The position numbers and the translations under genes were made by a program. 52,080 nt of DNA from the NCBI GenBank assembly GCA_012517255.1, contig JAAYVH010000254.1, positions 1-52,080 of the forward strand. Reading direction: 5' to 3'. A model generated the notes under the pieces. That model worked only from the letters and a program-made list of their open reading frames with translations. It was not told where the DNA came from and ran no database searches. Below, in pieces: positions 7,464 to 14,923 of this stretch. How positions within the stretch are numbered: position 1 is the stretch's first letter; each line of letters starts with the position of its first letter. This stretch comes from Chthonomonadales bacterium. Lineage in GTDB: Bacteria; Armatimonadota; Chthonomonadetes; Chthonomonadales; CAJBBX01.

Positions 7464-8906
7464 ATGAGTGAACGCAAGTCCGGCGAGAGCCGGAAGGGAC
7501 TCGTGTTAGGCTGGGTTGTGCTCGGCGGCTCCGCCGTGGTATTCGCCGCACTTGGTCTCCTCGCCGGTTCGATTATCGAACGACGCGCCGAGCGCTCAGT
7601 GAACCGCGTCCAGATGATCACCCCCATCGGCGATTGGGAAACCGACAACGAGAAATGGGCCATCAACTTTCCGCGGGAGTACAACTCCTGGGAACGGACC
7701 AGGGAACTGGCTGAGGCGACGAAGTACGGCGGCAGCGAGGTGAAGGACTATCTCGCGAAGGACCCGCGACTTGTGATCCTGTTCGCGGGCTTCGGCTTCT
7801 CCAAAGAGTACAACTCGCCGCGAGGGCACTATCATTCGATCAAGGATGTCACCTCGACGGCGCGCGTGTCTGAGAAGACGCCTGCGACATGCTGGACGTG
7901 CAAGAGCCCCATGGTTCCCAAGCTTATGCATGATAAGGGAGTGGCGGAGTTCTACAAAGGGAAGTTCAAGGACCACGAGGGCGTCATGAAGGACCCGATA
8001 GGCTGCCTGGACTGTCATGACCCCAAGACCATGGCGCTTCGGATATCGCGTCCGGCGCTCAAGGAGGCATTCGCCCGACGGGGCCGCGACATCACCAAGG
8101 CGTCGCATCAGGAGATGCGGTCGCTCGTGTGCGCCCAGTGCCATGTCAGCTACTACTTCAGAGACAAAGAGACGAACTATCTCGTGTTCCCGTGGGATGA
8201 CGGCTTCAAGGCTGATGACTTCGACAAGTACTACGAGCGGACGAAGTTCGTGGAGTGGGTCCATCCGGTAAGCGGCACGCCCATGACGAAGGCTCGGCAT
8301 CCCGACTACGAAGTGTGGCTGCAAGGCACCCACGCGTTCCGGGGCGTCTCATGCGCCGACTGTCATATGCCGTACAAATCGGAAGGCGGAGTGAAGTTCA
8401 CCGATCATCAAGTGCGCAGCCCGCTGTACAACATCGCCAACTCCTGCCAGGTGTGCCATCGCTGGTCGGAGGACGAGGTGAAGCAGCGCGTCGAGAGTAT
8501 CCAGGATAAGAACCGCGAGCTTCTCGACATCGCTGAGGATGCCATGGTTCGGGCGCACATCACGCTCGGCGATGCCGTCAAACTGGGCGCGACCGATGCC
8601 GAGCTTGCGGCTCCCCGCAACATGCTGCGGCGCGCCCATACCTACTGGGACTACATAGCCGCGGCCAACGGCATGGGCTTCCACGCCCCTCAGGAAAGCG
8701 CCAGAGTCCTTGCCAAGGCAGCCAATCTCGCGCAGGAATGCCGCATTGCCACGGAGCGGATCCGAACGAAGTACGGCGCCAAGTCCGAAGCCCCGATGCC
8801 AGACCTCTCCACGAAGGAGAAGGCCGCAGCGTTCGTCAGGCCGTTCGTAGAGGCTCAGAAGGCAAAGCAGGCGCGTGCCCCTCAAGGGCGGACGGCATCG
8901 CGCTGA
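7464..8906 (+). CDS. nrfA: Cytochrome c nitrite reductase catalytic subunit (NrfA), calcium-site variant
   Basis: Pentaheme enzyme reducing nitrite to ammonia with six electrons outside the cytoplasmic membrane. 480 residues: an uncleaved or signal-anchor segment at 13-37, active-site heme CWTCK (143-147) with the diagnostic Lys ligand, then CLDCH (181-185), CAQCH (223-227), CADCH (297-301) and CQVCH (328-332). Catalytic residues of the family are present: Arg134 before heme 1, Tyr230 and His279. Two calcium ligands of the classic enzyme differ: the Glu before the Tyr is Ser229, and the Gln before the His is Arg278 (TKARH). That pattern is known from the calcium-free, arginine-containing subclass described for Geobacter lovleyi. 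It forms one operon with nrfH with no gap. Confidence 0.96.
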   Translation: MSERKSGESRKGLVLGWVVLGGSAVVFAALGLLAGSIIERRAERSVNRVQMITPIGDWETDNEKWAINFPREYNSWERTRELAEATKYGGSEVKDYLAKDPRLVILFAGFGFSKEYNSPRGHYHSIKDVTSTARVSEKTPATCWTCKSPMVPKLMHDKGVAEFYKGKFKDHEGVMKDPIGCLDCHDPKTMALRISRPALKEAFARRGRDITKASHQEMRSLVCAQCHVSYYFRDKETNYLVFPWDDGFKADDFDKYYERTKFVEWVHPVSGTPMTKARHPDYEVWLQGTHAFRGVSCADCHMPYKSEGGVKFTDHQVRSPLYNIANSCQVCHRWSEDEVKQRVESIQDKNRELLDIAEDAMVRAHITLGDAVKLGATDAELAAPRNMLRRAHTYWDYIAAANGMGFHAPQESARVLAKAANLAQECRIATERIRTKYGAKSEAPMPDLSTKEKAAAFVRPFVEAQKAKQARAPQGRTASR

Positions 8907-8936
8907 GACAGCCGCGTGACGTAAGGAGACCACGGT

Positions 8937-8963
8937 CCGGCCTCGCTGCTATGGCGAGGCCGG
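8937..8963. terminator. Bidirectional hairpin between nrfA and acr3
   Basis: Ten-base perfect stem (8937-8946 with 8954-8963) and a 7-base loop, lying between two convergent genes and over the acr3 stop codon. On the + strand it is followed by CTCCGTCTTTCC, a modest T-rich tail. It can serve both directions. Confidence 0.6.
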
Positions 8964-10046
8964 CTCCGTCTTTCCTCCTGCCCAGAACCTCCTCATAGCC
9001 AGCGAGACGTTGACAAGTCCGATCAGGACCGGGACTTCCACGAGCGGCCCTATGACTGCCGCGAACGCAGCCCCGGAGTTGATGCCAAACACCGCCACCG
9101 CTACCGCGATAGCCAGCTCGAAGTTGTTGCTCGCCGCCGTGAACGACAATGTGGCGGACTTGGCGTAGTCGGCTCCGAGCTTGCGACTCATGTGAAACGA
9201 CACGAGGAACATTCCGACGAAGTAGATCAGCAGCGGGATCGCAACGCGGATGACATCCAGCGGAATACGCACGATGTACTCGCCTTTGAGCGAGAACATC
9301 ACCACAATGGTGAAGAGCAGCGCGATGAGGGTGATCGGGCTGATGCGCGGGATGAACCTCTGCTCGTACCATTCGCGCCCTTTCGCCCGAAGCAAGAAGA
9401 AGCGGGTCAACATCCCTGCGATGAACGGAATGCCGAGGTAGACAAACACGCTCTCGGCAATGGCGGCGATGGTGATTTTGCTCAGATCCACGTCGCCGAA
9501 GCTCACGCCGAGCATCCCCGGGAGCACCTTGACGAAGATGTAGGCATAGACCGAGTAGAACAGCACCTGGAAAATCGAGTTGAATGCTACGAGCCCTGCG
9601 GCGTACTCCGTGTCGCCCTTCGCGAGATCGTTCCACACGATCACCATGGCGATGCACCGGGCGAGCCCGATCATGATGAGGCCGATAGCGTACTCTGGCT
9701 TGTCGTGCAGCAGAGCGATGGCCAGGAAGAACATCAGGAGCGGGCCAACCACCCAGTTCTGGATGAGAGACAGCGTCAGGACCTTCGTATTGCGGAAGAC
9801 CTCGCCGAGCTCTTCGTACTTCACCTTGGCCAGCGGGGGGTACATCATCAAGATCAGACCGATCGCAATCGGGATTGACGTCGTACCAACCGACATGCCC
9901 GTGATGGCCTTGACCACGCCAGGCGATGCATAGCCAAGCCCAACCCCAAACGCCATGGCAAGGAATATCCAGAGCGTCAGGAAGCGATCCAGAAACGATA
10001 GGCCCGTCCGGTGATCTGACGGGCATCCGATGTCAGGCGCACTCAC
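8949..10046 (-). CDS. acr3: ACR3-type arsenite efflux permease
   Basis: Membrane carrier of the ACR3 (BART) superfamily that expels arsenite using the proton gradient. 365 residues with about ten hydrophobic segments. The conserved [13 protein letters not shown] contains the essential Cys of the family; [16 protein letters not shown] and [13 protein letters not shown] are the other ACR3 signatures. GTG at 10046 is chosen because GGAGG stands nine bases upstream, inside the end of arsC; the two genes overlap by 14 bases. Last gene of the arsR-arsM-arsC-acr3 operon, so it exports the arsenite made by ArsC. Confidence 0.95.
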   Translation of the reverse strand: MSAPDIGCPSDHRTGLSFLDRFLTLWIFLAMAFGVGLGYASPGVVKAITGMSVGTTSIPIAIGLILMMYPPLAKVKYEELGEVFRNTKVLTLSLIQNWVVGPLLMFFLAIALLHDKPEYAIGLIMIGLARCIAMVIVWNDLAKGDTEYAAGLVAFNSIFQVLFYSVYAYIFVKVLPGMLGVSFGDVDLSKITIAAIAESVFVYLGIPFIAGMLTRFFLLRAKGREWYEQRFIPRISPITLIALLFTIVVMFSLKGEYIVRIPLDVIRVAIPLLIYFVGMFLVSFHMSRKLGADYAKSATLSFTAASNNFELAIAVAVAVFGINSGAAFAAVIGPLVEVPVLIGLVNVSLAMRRFWAGGKTEPASP

Positions 10047-10437
10047 TTAGCAATGCCTCCACTCTGTTGATGATCTCGTCACGAATGCGACGCACTGTCT
10101 CGATCGGCTGCCCAGCCGGATCATCAAGCCCCCAATCGTCCGTCACGAGGAACCGCGCCGGGCAGGCTTCGGCGTCCACGCCGCAGCCCATCGTGATGAT
10201 CTTGTCTGCTCGATCCGCCATCTCCTGTGTTAGCTGCTTGGGTCGCTGGTCGGCGAGCGAGATGCCGATCTCCGCCAGAACCTGCGCGGCAACGGGATTG
10301 ATGCGCTCGCCCGCGACAGTGCCGGCCGATTCGGCCCGAACAGGCAGGCCACGCTGCGCGGCGAGATGGTTTGTAATGGCCTCCGCCATCTGCGAGCGGC
10401 CCGCATTGTGGACGCAGACATAGAGGATGTGTGTCAT
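10033..10437 (-). CDS. arsC: Arsenate reductase, LMW-phosphatase type (thioredoxin-coupled)
   Basis: Reduces arsenate to arsenite in the cytoplasm. 134 residues in the low-molecular-weight tyrosine phosphatase fold. The P-loop is CVHNAGRS (Cys8 to Arg14), with two further cysteines, Cys85 (MGCG) and Cys92 (EACPA), forming the thiol relay typical of the thioredoxin-linked class. [10 protein letters not shown] holds the general-acid Asp. The ATG at 10437 overlaps the arsM stop (ATGA). Its product is the substrate of both ArsM and Acr3 encoded beside it. Confidence 0.96.
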   Translation of the reverse strand: MTHILYVCVHNAGRSQMAEAITNHLAAQRGLPVRAESAGTVAGERINPVAAQVLAEIGISLADQRPKQLTQEMADRADKIITMGCGVDAEACPARFLVTDDWGLDDPAGQPIETVRRIRDEIINRVEALLSECA

Positions 10438-11285
10438 GAGGTCGGCTTCTCTGCTCGGATGAACGCACTCATCATCGCGTCTTCCAGAGCCTCGTGCAGG
10501 GCTGGATCCTGCCGCCGACCTTTGTCGGATGCAATGAGGTCCTGCATATCCCGCAGCGTGTAGACCCGGGTCGGGGTGATGCTAACTCTCTCGAAGCCCG
10601 CCGCGACGAGCTTCTCGAGGTACTCGCTCTCCAGCAGCGCGCCCGCGATGCAGCCTGCCCATAGATCGGCGCTGCGGCGAATCGAGTCGGGGAGGGGGCG
10701 GCGCCAGACGATATCCGATACCGCCAGACGTCCACCCGGCTTGAGGACGCGGTAAGCTTCCCTGACCACCCGATCCTTGTCAGCCGCAAGGTTGATCACG
10801 CAGTTCGATATGATCACGTCAACGCTGCTGTCGGGCAACGGGACGTCCTCGATAGTTCCTTTGAGGAATCGCACATTCGTAACGCCCGACTTCTGGCGAT
10901 TGCGTTCGGCGAGTTCGAGCATCTCGTCCGTCATGTCCAGCCCGTAAGCGAAACCTGTGGGACCGACTCGCTTGGCCGAAAGCAGCACGTCAATGCCGCC
11001 GCCGCTTCCAAGATCCAGCACGACCTCGCCTTCGGCGAGGCTTGCTAGCGCCGTGGGATTGCCGCATCCCAGCGAAGCTAACACCGCCTCTTCTGGCAGA
11101 TCGCGAACATCGCCGTCCGCGTACAAGCCGGCAGTGATCGGATCGTTACCGGCAGTGCCCTCGCAACATGCAGATTCTCCACAACAGGAAGTGCGCTCGC
11201 CTTGTTCAAGGACCAGGCGAGCGATGGAGCCGTAACGCTCCTTCACTGTGTTGACAACCCCAAGGGTCGTGGTTATGTCATCCAT
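10434..11285 (-). CDS. arsM: Arsenite S-adenosylmethionine methyltransferase
   Basis: ArsM methylates As(III) step by step to methylated, volatile arsenicals. 283 residues: a Rossmann SAM site [15 protein letters not shown] (88-102), and the three arsenic-binding cysteines of the family at Cys74 (SLGCGNP), Cys162 (SNCVINL) and Cys212 (WAGCIAGAL). An extra cluster of four cysteines at 34-41 (SCCGESACC) precedes the core, as in many members. The ATG at 11285 shares one base with the arsR stop (TGATG), so the genes are translationally coupled. The operon therefore combines methylation with export. Confidence 0.95.
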   Translation of the reverse strand: MDDITTTLGVVNTVKERYGSIARLVLEQGERTSCCGESACCEGTAGNDPITAGLYADGDVRDLPEEAVLASLGCGNPTALASLAEGEVVLDLGSGGGIDVLLSAKRVGPTGFAYGLDMTDEMLELAERNRQKSGVTNVRFLKGTIEDVPLPDSSVDVIISNCVINLAADKDRVVREAYRVLKPGGRLAVSDIVWRRPLPDSIRRSADLWAGCIAGALLESEYLEKLVAAGFERVSITPTRVYTLRDMQDLIASDKGRRQDPALHEALEDAMMSAFIRAEKPTS

Positions 11286-11656
11286 CACGTTCGTGTCTCC
11301 TCTGGCGCACCATGGCTCGCAGGGCACCCATCAGGCTCGAGACCGAGGAAGTCGAGCAACTCCTGGACAGCATCGCGGTCTACCGAGCAGACGATGTGTT
11401 TGCCCCGCCGTTGGGTCTGTATTAGTCCAGCCTGACGCAACGCCTTCAGGTGGAACGACACTCCGGACGTAACCCGCTGGATGCCGGTCACGTGGCAGCA
11501 CACGTCGCCTACAGTAGGCCCGGCCACCTTGCGAACGGCGCCCGTGGAGTCGACCGTCACCTCCGAGCAGCAGGAGCTCAGAAAGGCGAAGATCCGAAGC
11601 CGCATCGGATCGCCGAGCGCCTTGAACATAGCCGCTAGTCTGTCCGTGTCAGTCAT
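11285..11656 (-). CDS. arsR: ArsR-family arsenic-responsive repressor
   Basis: 123-residue winged-helix repressor: FKALGDPMRLRIFAFLSS is the classic first helix, VSFHLKALRQAGLIQTQRRG the recognition helix and wing. The arsenic site is unusual: a vicinal pair Cys29-Cys30 and a second pair Cys53-Cys54 (DVCCHV), instead of the CVC...C motif in the recognition helix of E. coli ArsR. About 20 residues appear inserted between helix 1 and the recognition helix. First gene of the ars operon and presumably its own repressor. Its ATG lies nine bases after a TATAAT box, so the message is leaderless or nearly so. Confidence 0.93.
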   Translation of the reverse strand: MTDTDRLAAMFKALGDPMRLRIFAFLSSCCSEVTVDSTGAVRKVAGPTVGDVCCHVTGIQRVTSGVSFHLKALRQAGLIQTQRRGKHIVCSVDRDAVQELLDFLGLEPDGCPASHGAPEETRT

Positions 11657-11664
11657 GCGACATC

Positions 11665-11693
11665 ATTATACAACAGTTCAACAACCGTTGCAA
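11665..11693 (-). promoter_or_regulatory. Promoter of the ars operon
   Basis: On the minus strand, TTGCAA (11688-11693) and TATAAT (11665-11670) are exactly 17 bases apart. The expected start of transcription, 7-9 bases after the -10, is 11656-11658, so it coincides with or just precedes the arsR ATG. Confidence 0.8.
11671..11690. promoter_or_regulatory. Probable ArsR operator in the promoter spacer
   Basis: The spacer holds two copies of CAACnGTT: CAACAGTT (11671-11678) and CAACCGTTG (11682-11690), three bases apart, each nearly self-complementary. Its position between -35 and -10 suits a repressor that blocks RNA polymerase. Assignment to ArsR is inference from position. Confidence 0.6.
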
Positions 11694-11740
11694 TATCACC
11701 CGTGCAGGAATCTGGTAACGGTCTACGAAACATTAGAACC

Positions 11741-12631
11741 ATGACGCACGCCAACCGTAGAGCCTCATCATGGATCCTCGTGGGGGCTATGCTGCTCCCT
11801 TCGGTCGCCCTGCTGCTCGTGTTCAACTACACGCCGGCGATCATCGGCCTGTATCGAGCCTTCACGCACTGGGAGACCGGTGAGGCGCCGCAGTGGTGCG
11901 GGATGGCTAACTTCGCTGCCATGGGCCGCGACGAGTTCCTACGGATCGGTATCGGCAACCAGCTCGTGCTCCTCGTGGCGAGCCTGGCGAAGACCCTCAT
12001 AGCGCCCTTCATCGTGGCCGAGCTGTTGATGAGCCTGCGTTCGCCAAGGTTGCAGTATGCGCTCCGAACCCTGTTCATCCTGCCGATGGTGGTACCGGGG
12101 ATGGTGACGATGCTTCTGTGGGCGTTTGTCTACGACGGCAGCATCGGCCTGCTGAACATGGTGTTGGAGGCCATGGGGCTGGGCTCCATGACACGCGCGT
12201 GGCTCGGCGAAGCAAGCACGGCGCTGCCGGCGATCATCGGCGTCGGGTTTCCCTGGGCAGGCGGCCTCGCGCTGCTAATCTACCTGGCCGGGCTCAACGG
12301 CATCTCTGCCGACGTCTGGGATGCCACGTCGCTCGACGGCGCAACAGGTTGGCGGCGCATTCTTGCTGTGGACTTGCCGCTGCTCAGGCCACAGATCAGA
12401 CTGCTCGCGACGCTGACCATCATCGGTACGCTGCAGGATTTCGGGAGCATCCTCATCCTGACGGGCGGCGGTCCCGGGCTCTCCACCCACGTGCCCGCCC
12501 TCCACATGTACTTCCAGGCGTTTCGGTTCGGGCACATGGGCTATGCAAGCGCGATCGGATTCGCGCTCTTCATCGTCATCTTCGTGCTTGCCGTTGCCAA
12601 CCAGCGATGGGGCCGGCACGAGGCTACATAA
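11741..12631 (+). CDS. Lone sugar-type ABC transporter permease (MalF/UgpA family)
   Basis: About 296 residues with six predicted membrane helices. The cytoplasmic EAA loop reads DVWDATSLDGATGWRRILAV, followed by DLPLLRPQIRLL, the signature by which such permeases dock on their ATPase. This is the first-permease type (MalF/UgpA/LacF) of carbohydrate ABC importers. No substrate-binding protein, second permease or ATPase gene is adjacent, which is unusual. I chose ATG 11741; a GTG at 11702 is possible, and no good ribosome site is visible for either. It diverges from arsR and converges with the GH2 gene. Confidence 0.88.
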   Translation: MTHANRRASSWILVGAMLLPSVALLLVFNYTPAIIGLYRAFTHWETGEAPQWCGMANFAAMGRDEFLRIGIGNQLVLLVASLAKTLIAPFIVAELLMSLRSPRLQYALRTLFILPMVVPGMVTMLLWAFVYDGSIGLLNMVLEAMGLGSMTRAWLGEASTALPAIIGVGFPWAGGLALLIYLAGLNGISADVWDATSLDGATGWRRILAVDLPLLRPQIRLLATLTIIGTLQDFGSILILTGGGPGLSTHVPALHMYFQAFRFGHMGYASAIGFALFIVIFVLAVANQRWGRHEAT

Positions 12632-12636
12632 GCCTC
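12620..12636. terminator. Short hairpin at convergent stops
   Basis: A 6-base stem (GAGGCT / AGCCTC) with a 5-base loop spans the permease stop and the GH2 stop; on the + strand it is followed by ACCGTTTCTCG. It is weak but well placed. Confidence 0.35.
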
Positions 12637-14911
12637 ACCGTTTCTCGTCTTTGCCGAACAACACCCCGACGTCAATGTACTGCCCGCCCGTGGTTTGCCG
12701 ACAGTGCACCGCCATCACGTTGGTTCCCGCAACGAGCGCCTCCCTGAGGGCCCTGGTAGCCTCGACCTCTTCGTAGCGTCCAGTGTATCCCGAGAGGTTC
12801 GCAACCAGCTTCCCGTTGATGAACACCTGCGCATCTTCGTCGTGATGTATGTCGAGAGCTGCGAGCTCAAAGTCAAGGTCGCTCAGCACAAACGTTCGCC
12901 GCAACCAGATCGTGCCGGACTTCCACTCGGTGCGAACCACTGAGCCGGGCGTGCCCTCGGCGCCGAATCCGCCGGGGGCTTCGCTCCACGACGAGTCATC
13001 AAAGTCGGGCCTGTACCAGCCATCGCCCGGATTGTCGATGGTGTAGCGCCATGTCTGGGCTATCTCACGGCTCGTCGGTACTACCGCTCGCCATCGAACG
13101 CTGCGAACGCGCGGACCCTGCGTCTCGTAGGCGGCCGGACGAGCATTGATCGCGCGGAGGAGGGCTGGGTCGTACTTCGCTTTGCGGTCGTAGAAGTAGA
13201 TGCCATTCTGTTCCTGCTCGACATCGGTCAACTGCGTGTAGCAGAAGGCAAACATGTTGGGGTTATCGAGAAGGGCGTCTGTCAGGCCCTTGTACCGCTC
13301 GATGAACCCGGTGAGGTCCGTCTGACCGTACCCCCATCCGGGCTCTCCGGTATCACGATCGGTCTTGAGCCGGATGCCGCCATATTCGCTCACGAAGTAG
13401 GGCTGTCCGAGGTAAGCGCTTCGAGCATCGCTCAGATTGTTGTTATAGGGGCGGGTGCCGGTCTGACCGAAACCGGCGTACCGCGCTGCGAAGGAATCCG
13501 GGTTCTGGTCGTAGTCGTGGCAGTCGTAGACGTCGGTCCGTGGGTCCAGATGGACGTACCCGCTTGTGTCGAGGTACGGCCTCGTCGGGTCCATCACCTG
13601 CGTCAGGCCGAGGATGAGTTGGGCGGCAGCAACGGCGTTTCCAGGCCCGGTTTCGTTGAGCGGACACCACCCCACGATGGACGGGTGATTCCGGTCTCGT
13701 TCGACGACCTGGCGCCATTCGTTGGCTACGTGCGCGACAGCGGCCTGATCCGCGAGATTCACTCCCCAGCTCGGGTATTCACCCCAGACGATGTACCCCA
13801 GCTTATCGGCCCAGTAGAGCAGCCGCGGCTCGAACACTTTCTGGTGGAGGCGAGCCCCATTGAACCCCGCCGCCATGGAGAGCTCGATGTCACGCTTCAG
13901 GTCCTCGTCGGTACGGGCGGTATAGATGCCGTCGGGGTAGAAACCCTGGTCTAGAATGAGCCGCTGAAACACCGGCTTGCCGTTGATGAGGAAACGGTTG
14001 CCTTCGATGGCCAGCGTGCGCATGCCGAAGTAGGAACGGACGCTGTCGGTGACCTTGCCCTTGCGGATCACCTCGATCGTCAGCGTGTAGAGGTAGGGCT
14101 TGCCGGGCTGCCAGAGCCTCACAGAAGGGAGCCTCAGAACAGCGAGGGTGTTCCGCCAGTTGGCAGGCACGGTCTCCACGGCGACGGCTTTGTCGCCGGC
14201 AAACGCCGTCACCCTCACCGTCGTTCCGGTCAACGGACCGTCAACGCTGCCCGTAAAGATGAGCCGCTTTCCGGCCGGATCGGGGACGAGGCTGAAGTTC
14301 CGGATCGCAGCCTCGCCGACGGCTTCGAGCCACACCGTCTGCCAGATGCCCGTTGTGCGCGTATAGACGCAGCCCTCGCTGTTCTGCGAGTGGGCCTGCT
14401 TGCCGGTCGCCTGCAGCCCCGAGCGCGTGTCGTCATGAGCGTGCACCACGAGCTCATTGGCTCCCCTGCGCAGATAAGGCGAGATGTCGAAGGAGAACTG
14501 GACGTAGCCGCCTCGATGCTCGCCAACGAACGTGCCATTGAGCCACACGCGCGCATGCCAGTCCACAGCGCCGAAATGGAGCAGAATGCGCCGCCCCGTC
14601 ATGGATTTCGGAAGCTCGAAGGTGCGCCTGTACCAGACATCCTTCATGAAGTCCGTGATGCCGATGCCTGAGAGCTTGCTCTCGGGGCAGAACGGGACGA
14701 GGATCCGCTGAGCGAGCCGCTTGCCCGACGTCAGTCCGCGCGCTTCGCCGTCACCGGCCTCGTCCACTTCGAACTCCCACTCGCCATTCAGGTTGAGCCA
14801 CGACTGGCGCTCGAAGTCAGGCCGGGGATGTTCGGGCCGCGGGATGGCAGCGCAGGCCGAGGCCGCCAGGGCGACGGCGAAACAGATGATCAACGCAGAA
14901 GAAGGATGCAT
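12635..14911 (-). CDS. Secreted glycoside hydrolase family 2 protein
   Basis: 758 residues with an N-terminal signal (ALIICFAVALAASACAA); cleavage by signal peptidase I is likelier than lipidation because the lipobox is poor. Domains in order: a jelly-roll sugar-binding domain (about 35-200; DVWYRRTFELP, ARVWLNGTFVGEHRGGY), an Ig-like domain (200-300), and a TIM barrel (from about 305). The barrel has the acid/base Glu420 after Asn419 (CPLNETGPG) and the nucleophile Glu509 in VSEYGG. After about 610 a second galactose-binding-like domain follows (IWLRRTFVL, DAQVFINGK). The family includes beta-galactosidases, mannosidases and glucuronidases; the substrate is not readable. ATG 14911 has AAAGGA seven bases upstream and lies 12 bases after the GH106-like gene. 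Confidence 0.93.
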   Translation of the reverse strand: MHPSSALIICFAVALAASACAAIPRPEHPRPDFERQSWLNLNGEWEFEVDEAGDGEARGLTSGKRLAQRILVPFCPESKLSGIGITDFMKDVWYRRTFELPKSMTGRRILLHFGAVDWHARVWLNGTFVGEHRGGYVQFSFDISPYLRRGANELVVHAHDDTRSGLQATGKQAHSQNSEGCVYTRTTGIWQTVWLEAVGEAAIRNFSLVPDPAGKRLIFTGSVDGPLTGTTVRVTAFAGDKAVAVETVPANWRNTLAVLRLPSVRLWQPGKPYLYTLTIEVIRKGKVTDSVRSYFGMRTLAIEGNRFLINGKPVFQRLILDQGFYPDGIYTARTDEDLKRDIELSMAAGFNGARLHQKVFEPRLLYWADKLGYIVWGEYPSWGVNLADQAAVAHVANEWRQVVERDRNHPSIVGWCPLNETGPGNAVAAAQLILGLTQVMDPTRPYLDTSGYVHLDPRTDVYDCHDYDQNPDSFAARYAGFGQTGTRPYNNNLSDARSAYLGQPYFVSEYGGIRLKTDRDTGEPGWGYGQTDLTGFIERYKGLTDALLDNPNMFAFCYTQLTDVEQEQNGIYFYDRKAKYDPALLRAINARPAAYETQGPRVRSVRWRAVVPTSREIAQTWRYTIDNPGDGWYRPDFDDSSWSEAPGGFGAEGTPGSVVRTEWKSGTIWLRRTFVLSDLDFELAALDIHHDEDAQVFINGKLVANLSGYTGRYEEVEATRALREALVAGTNVMAVHCRQTTGGQYIDVGVLFGKDEKR

Positions 14912-14923
14912 TCCAACGTCCTT

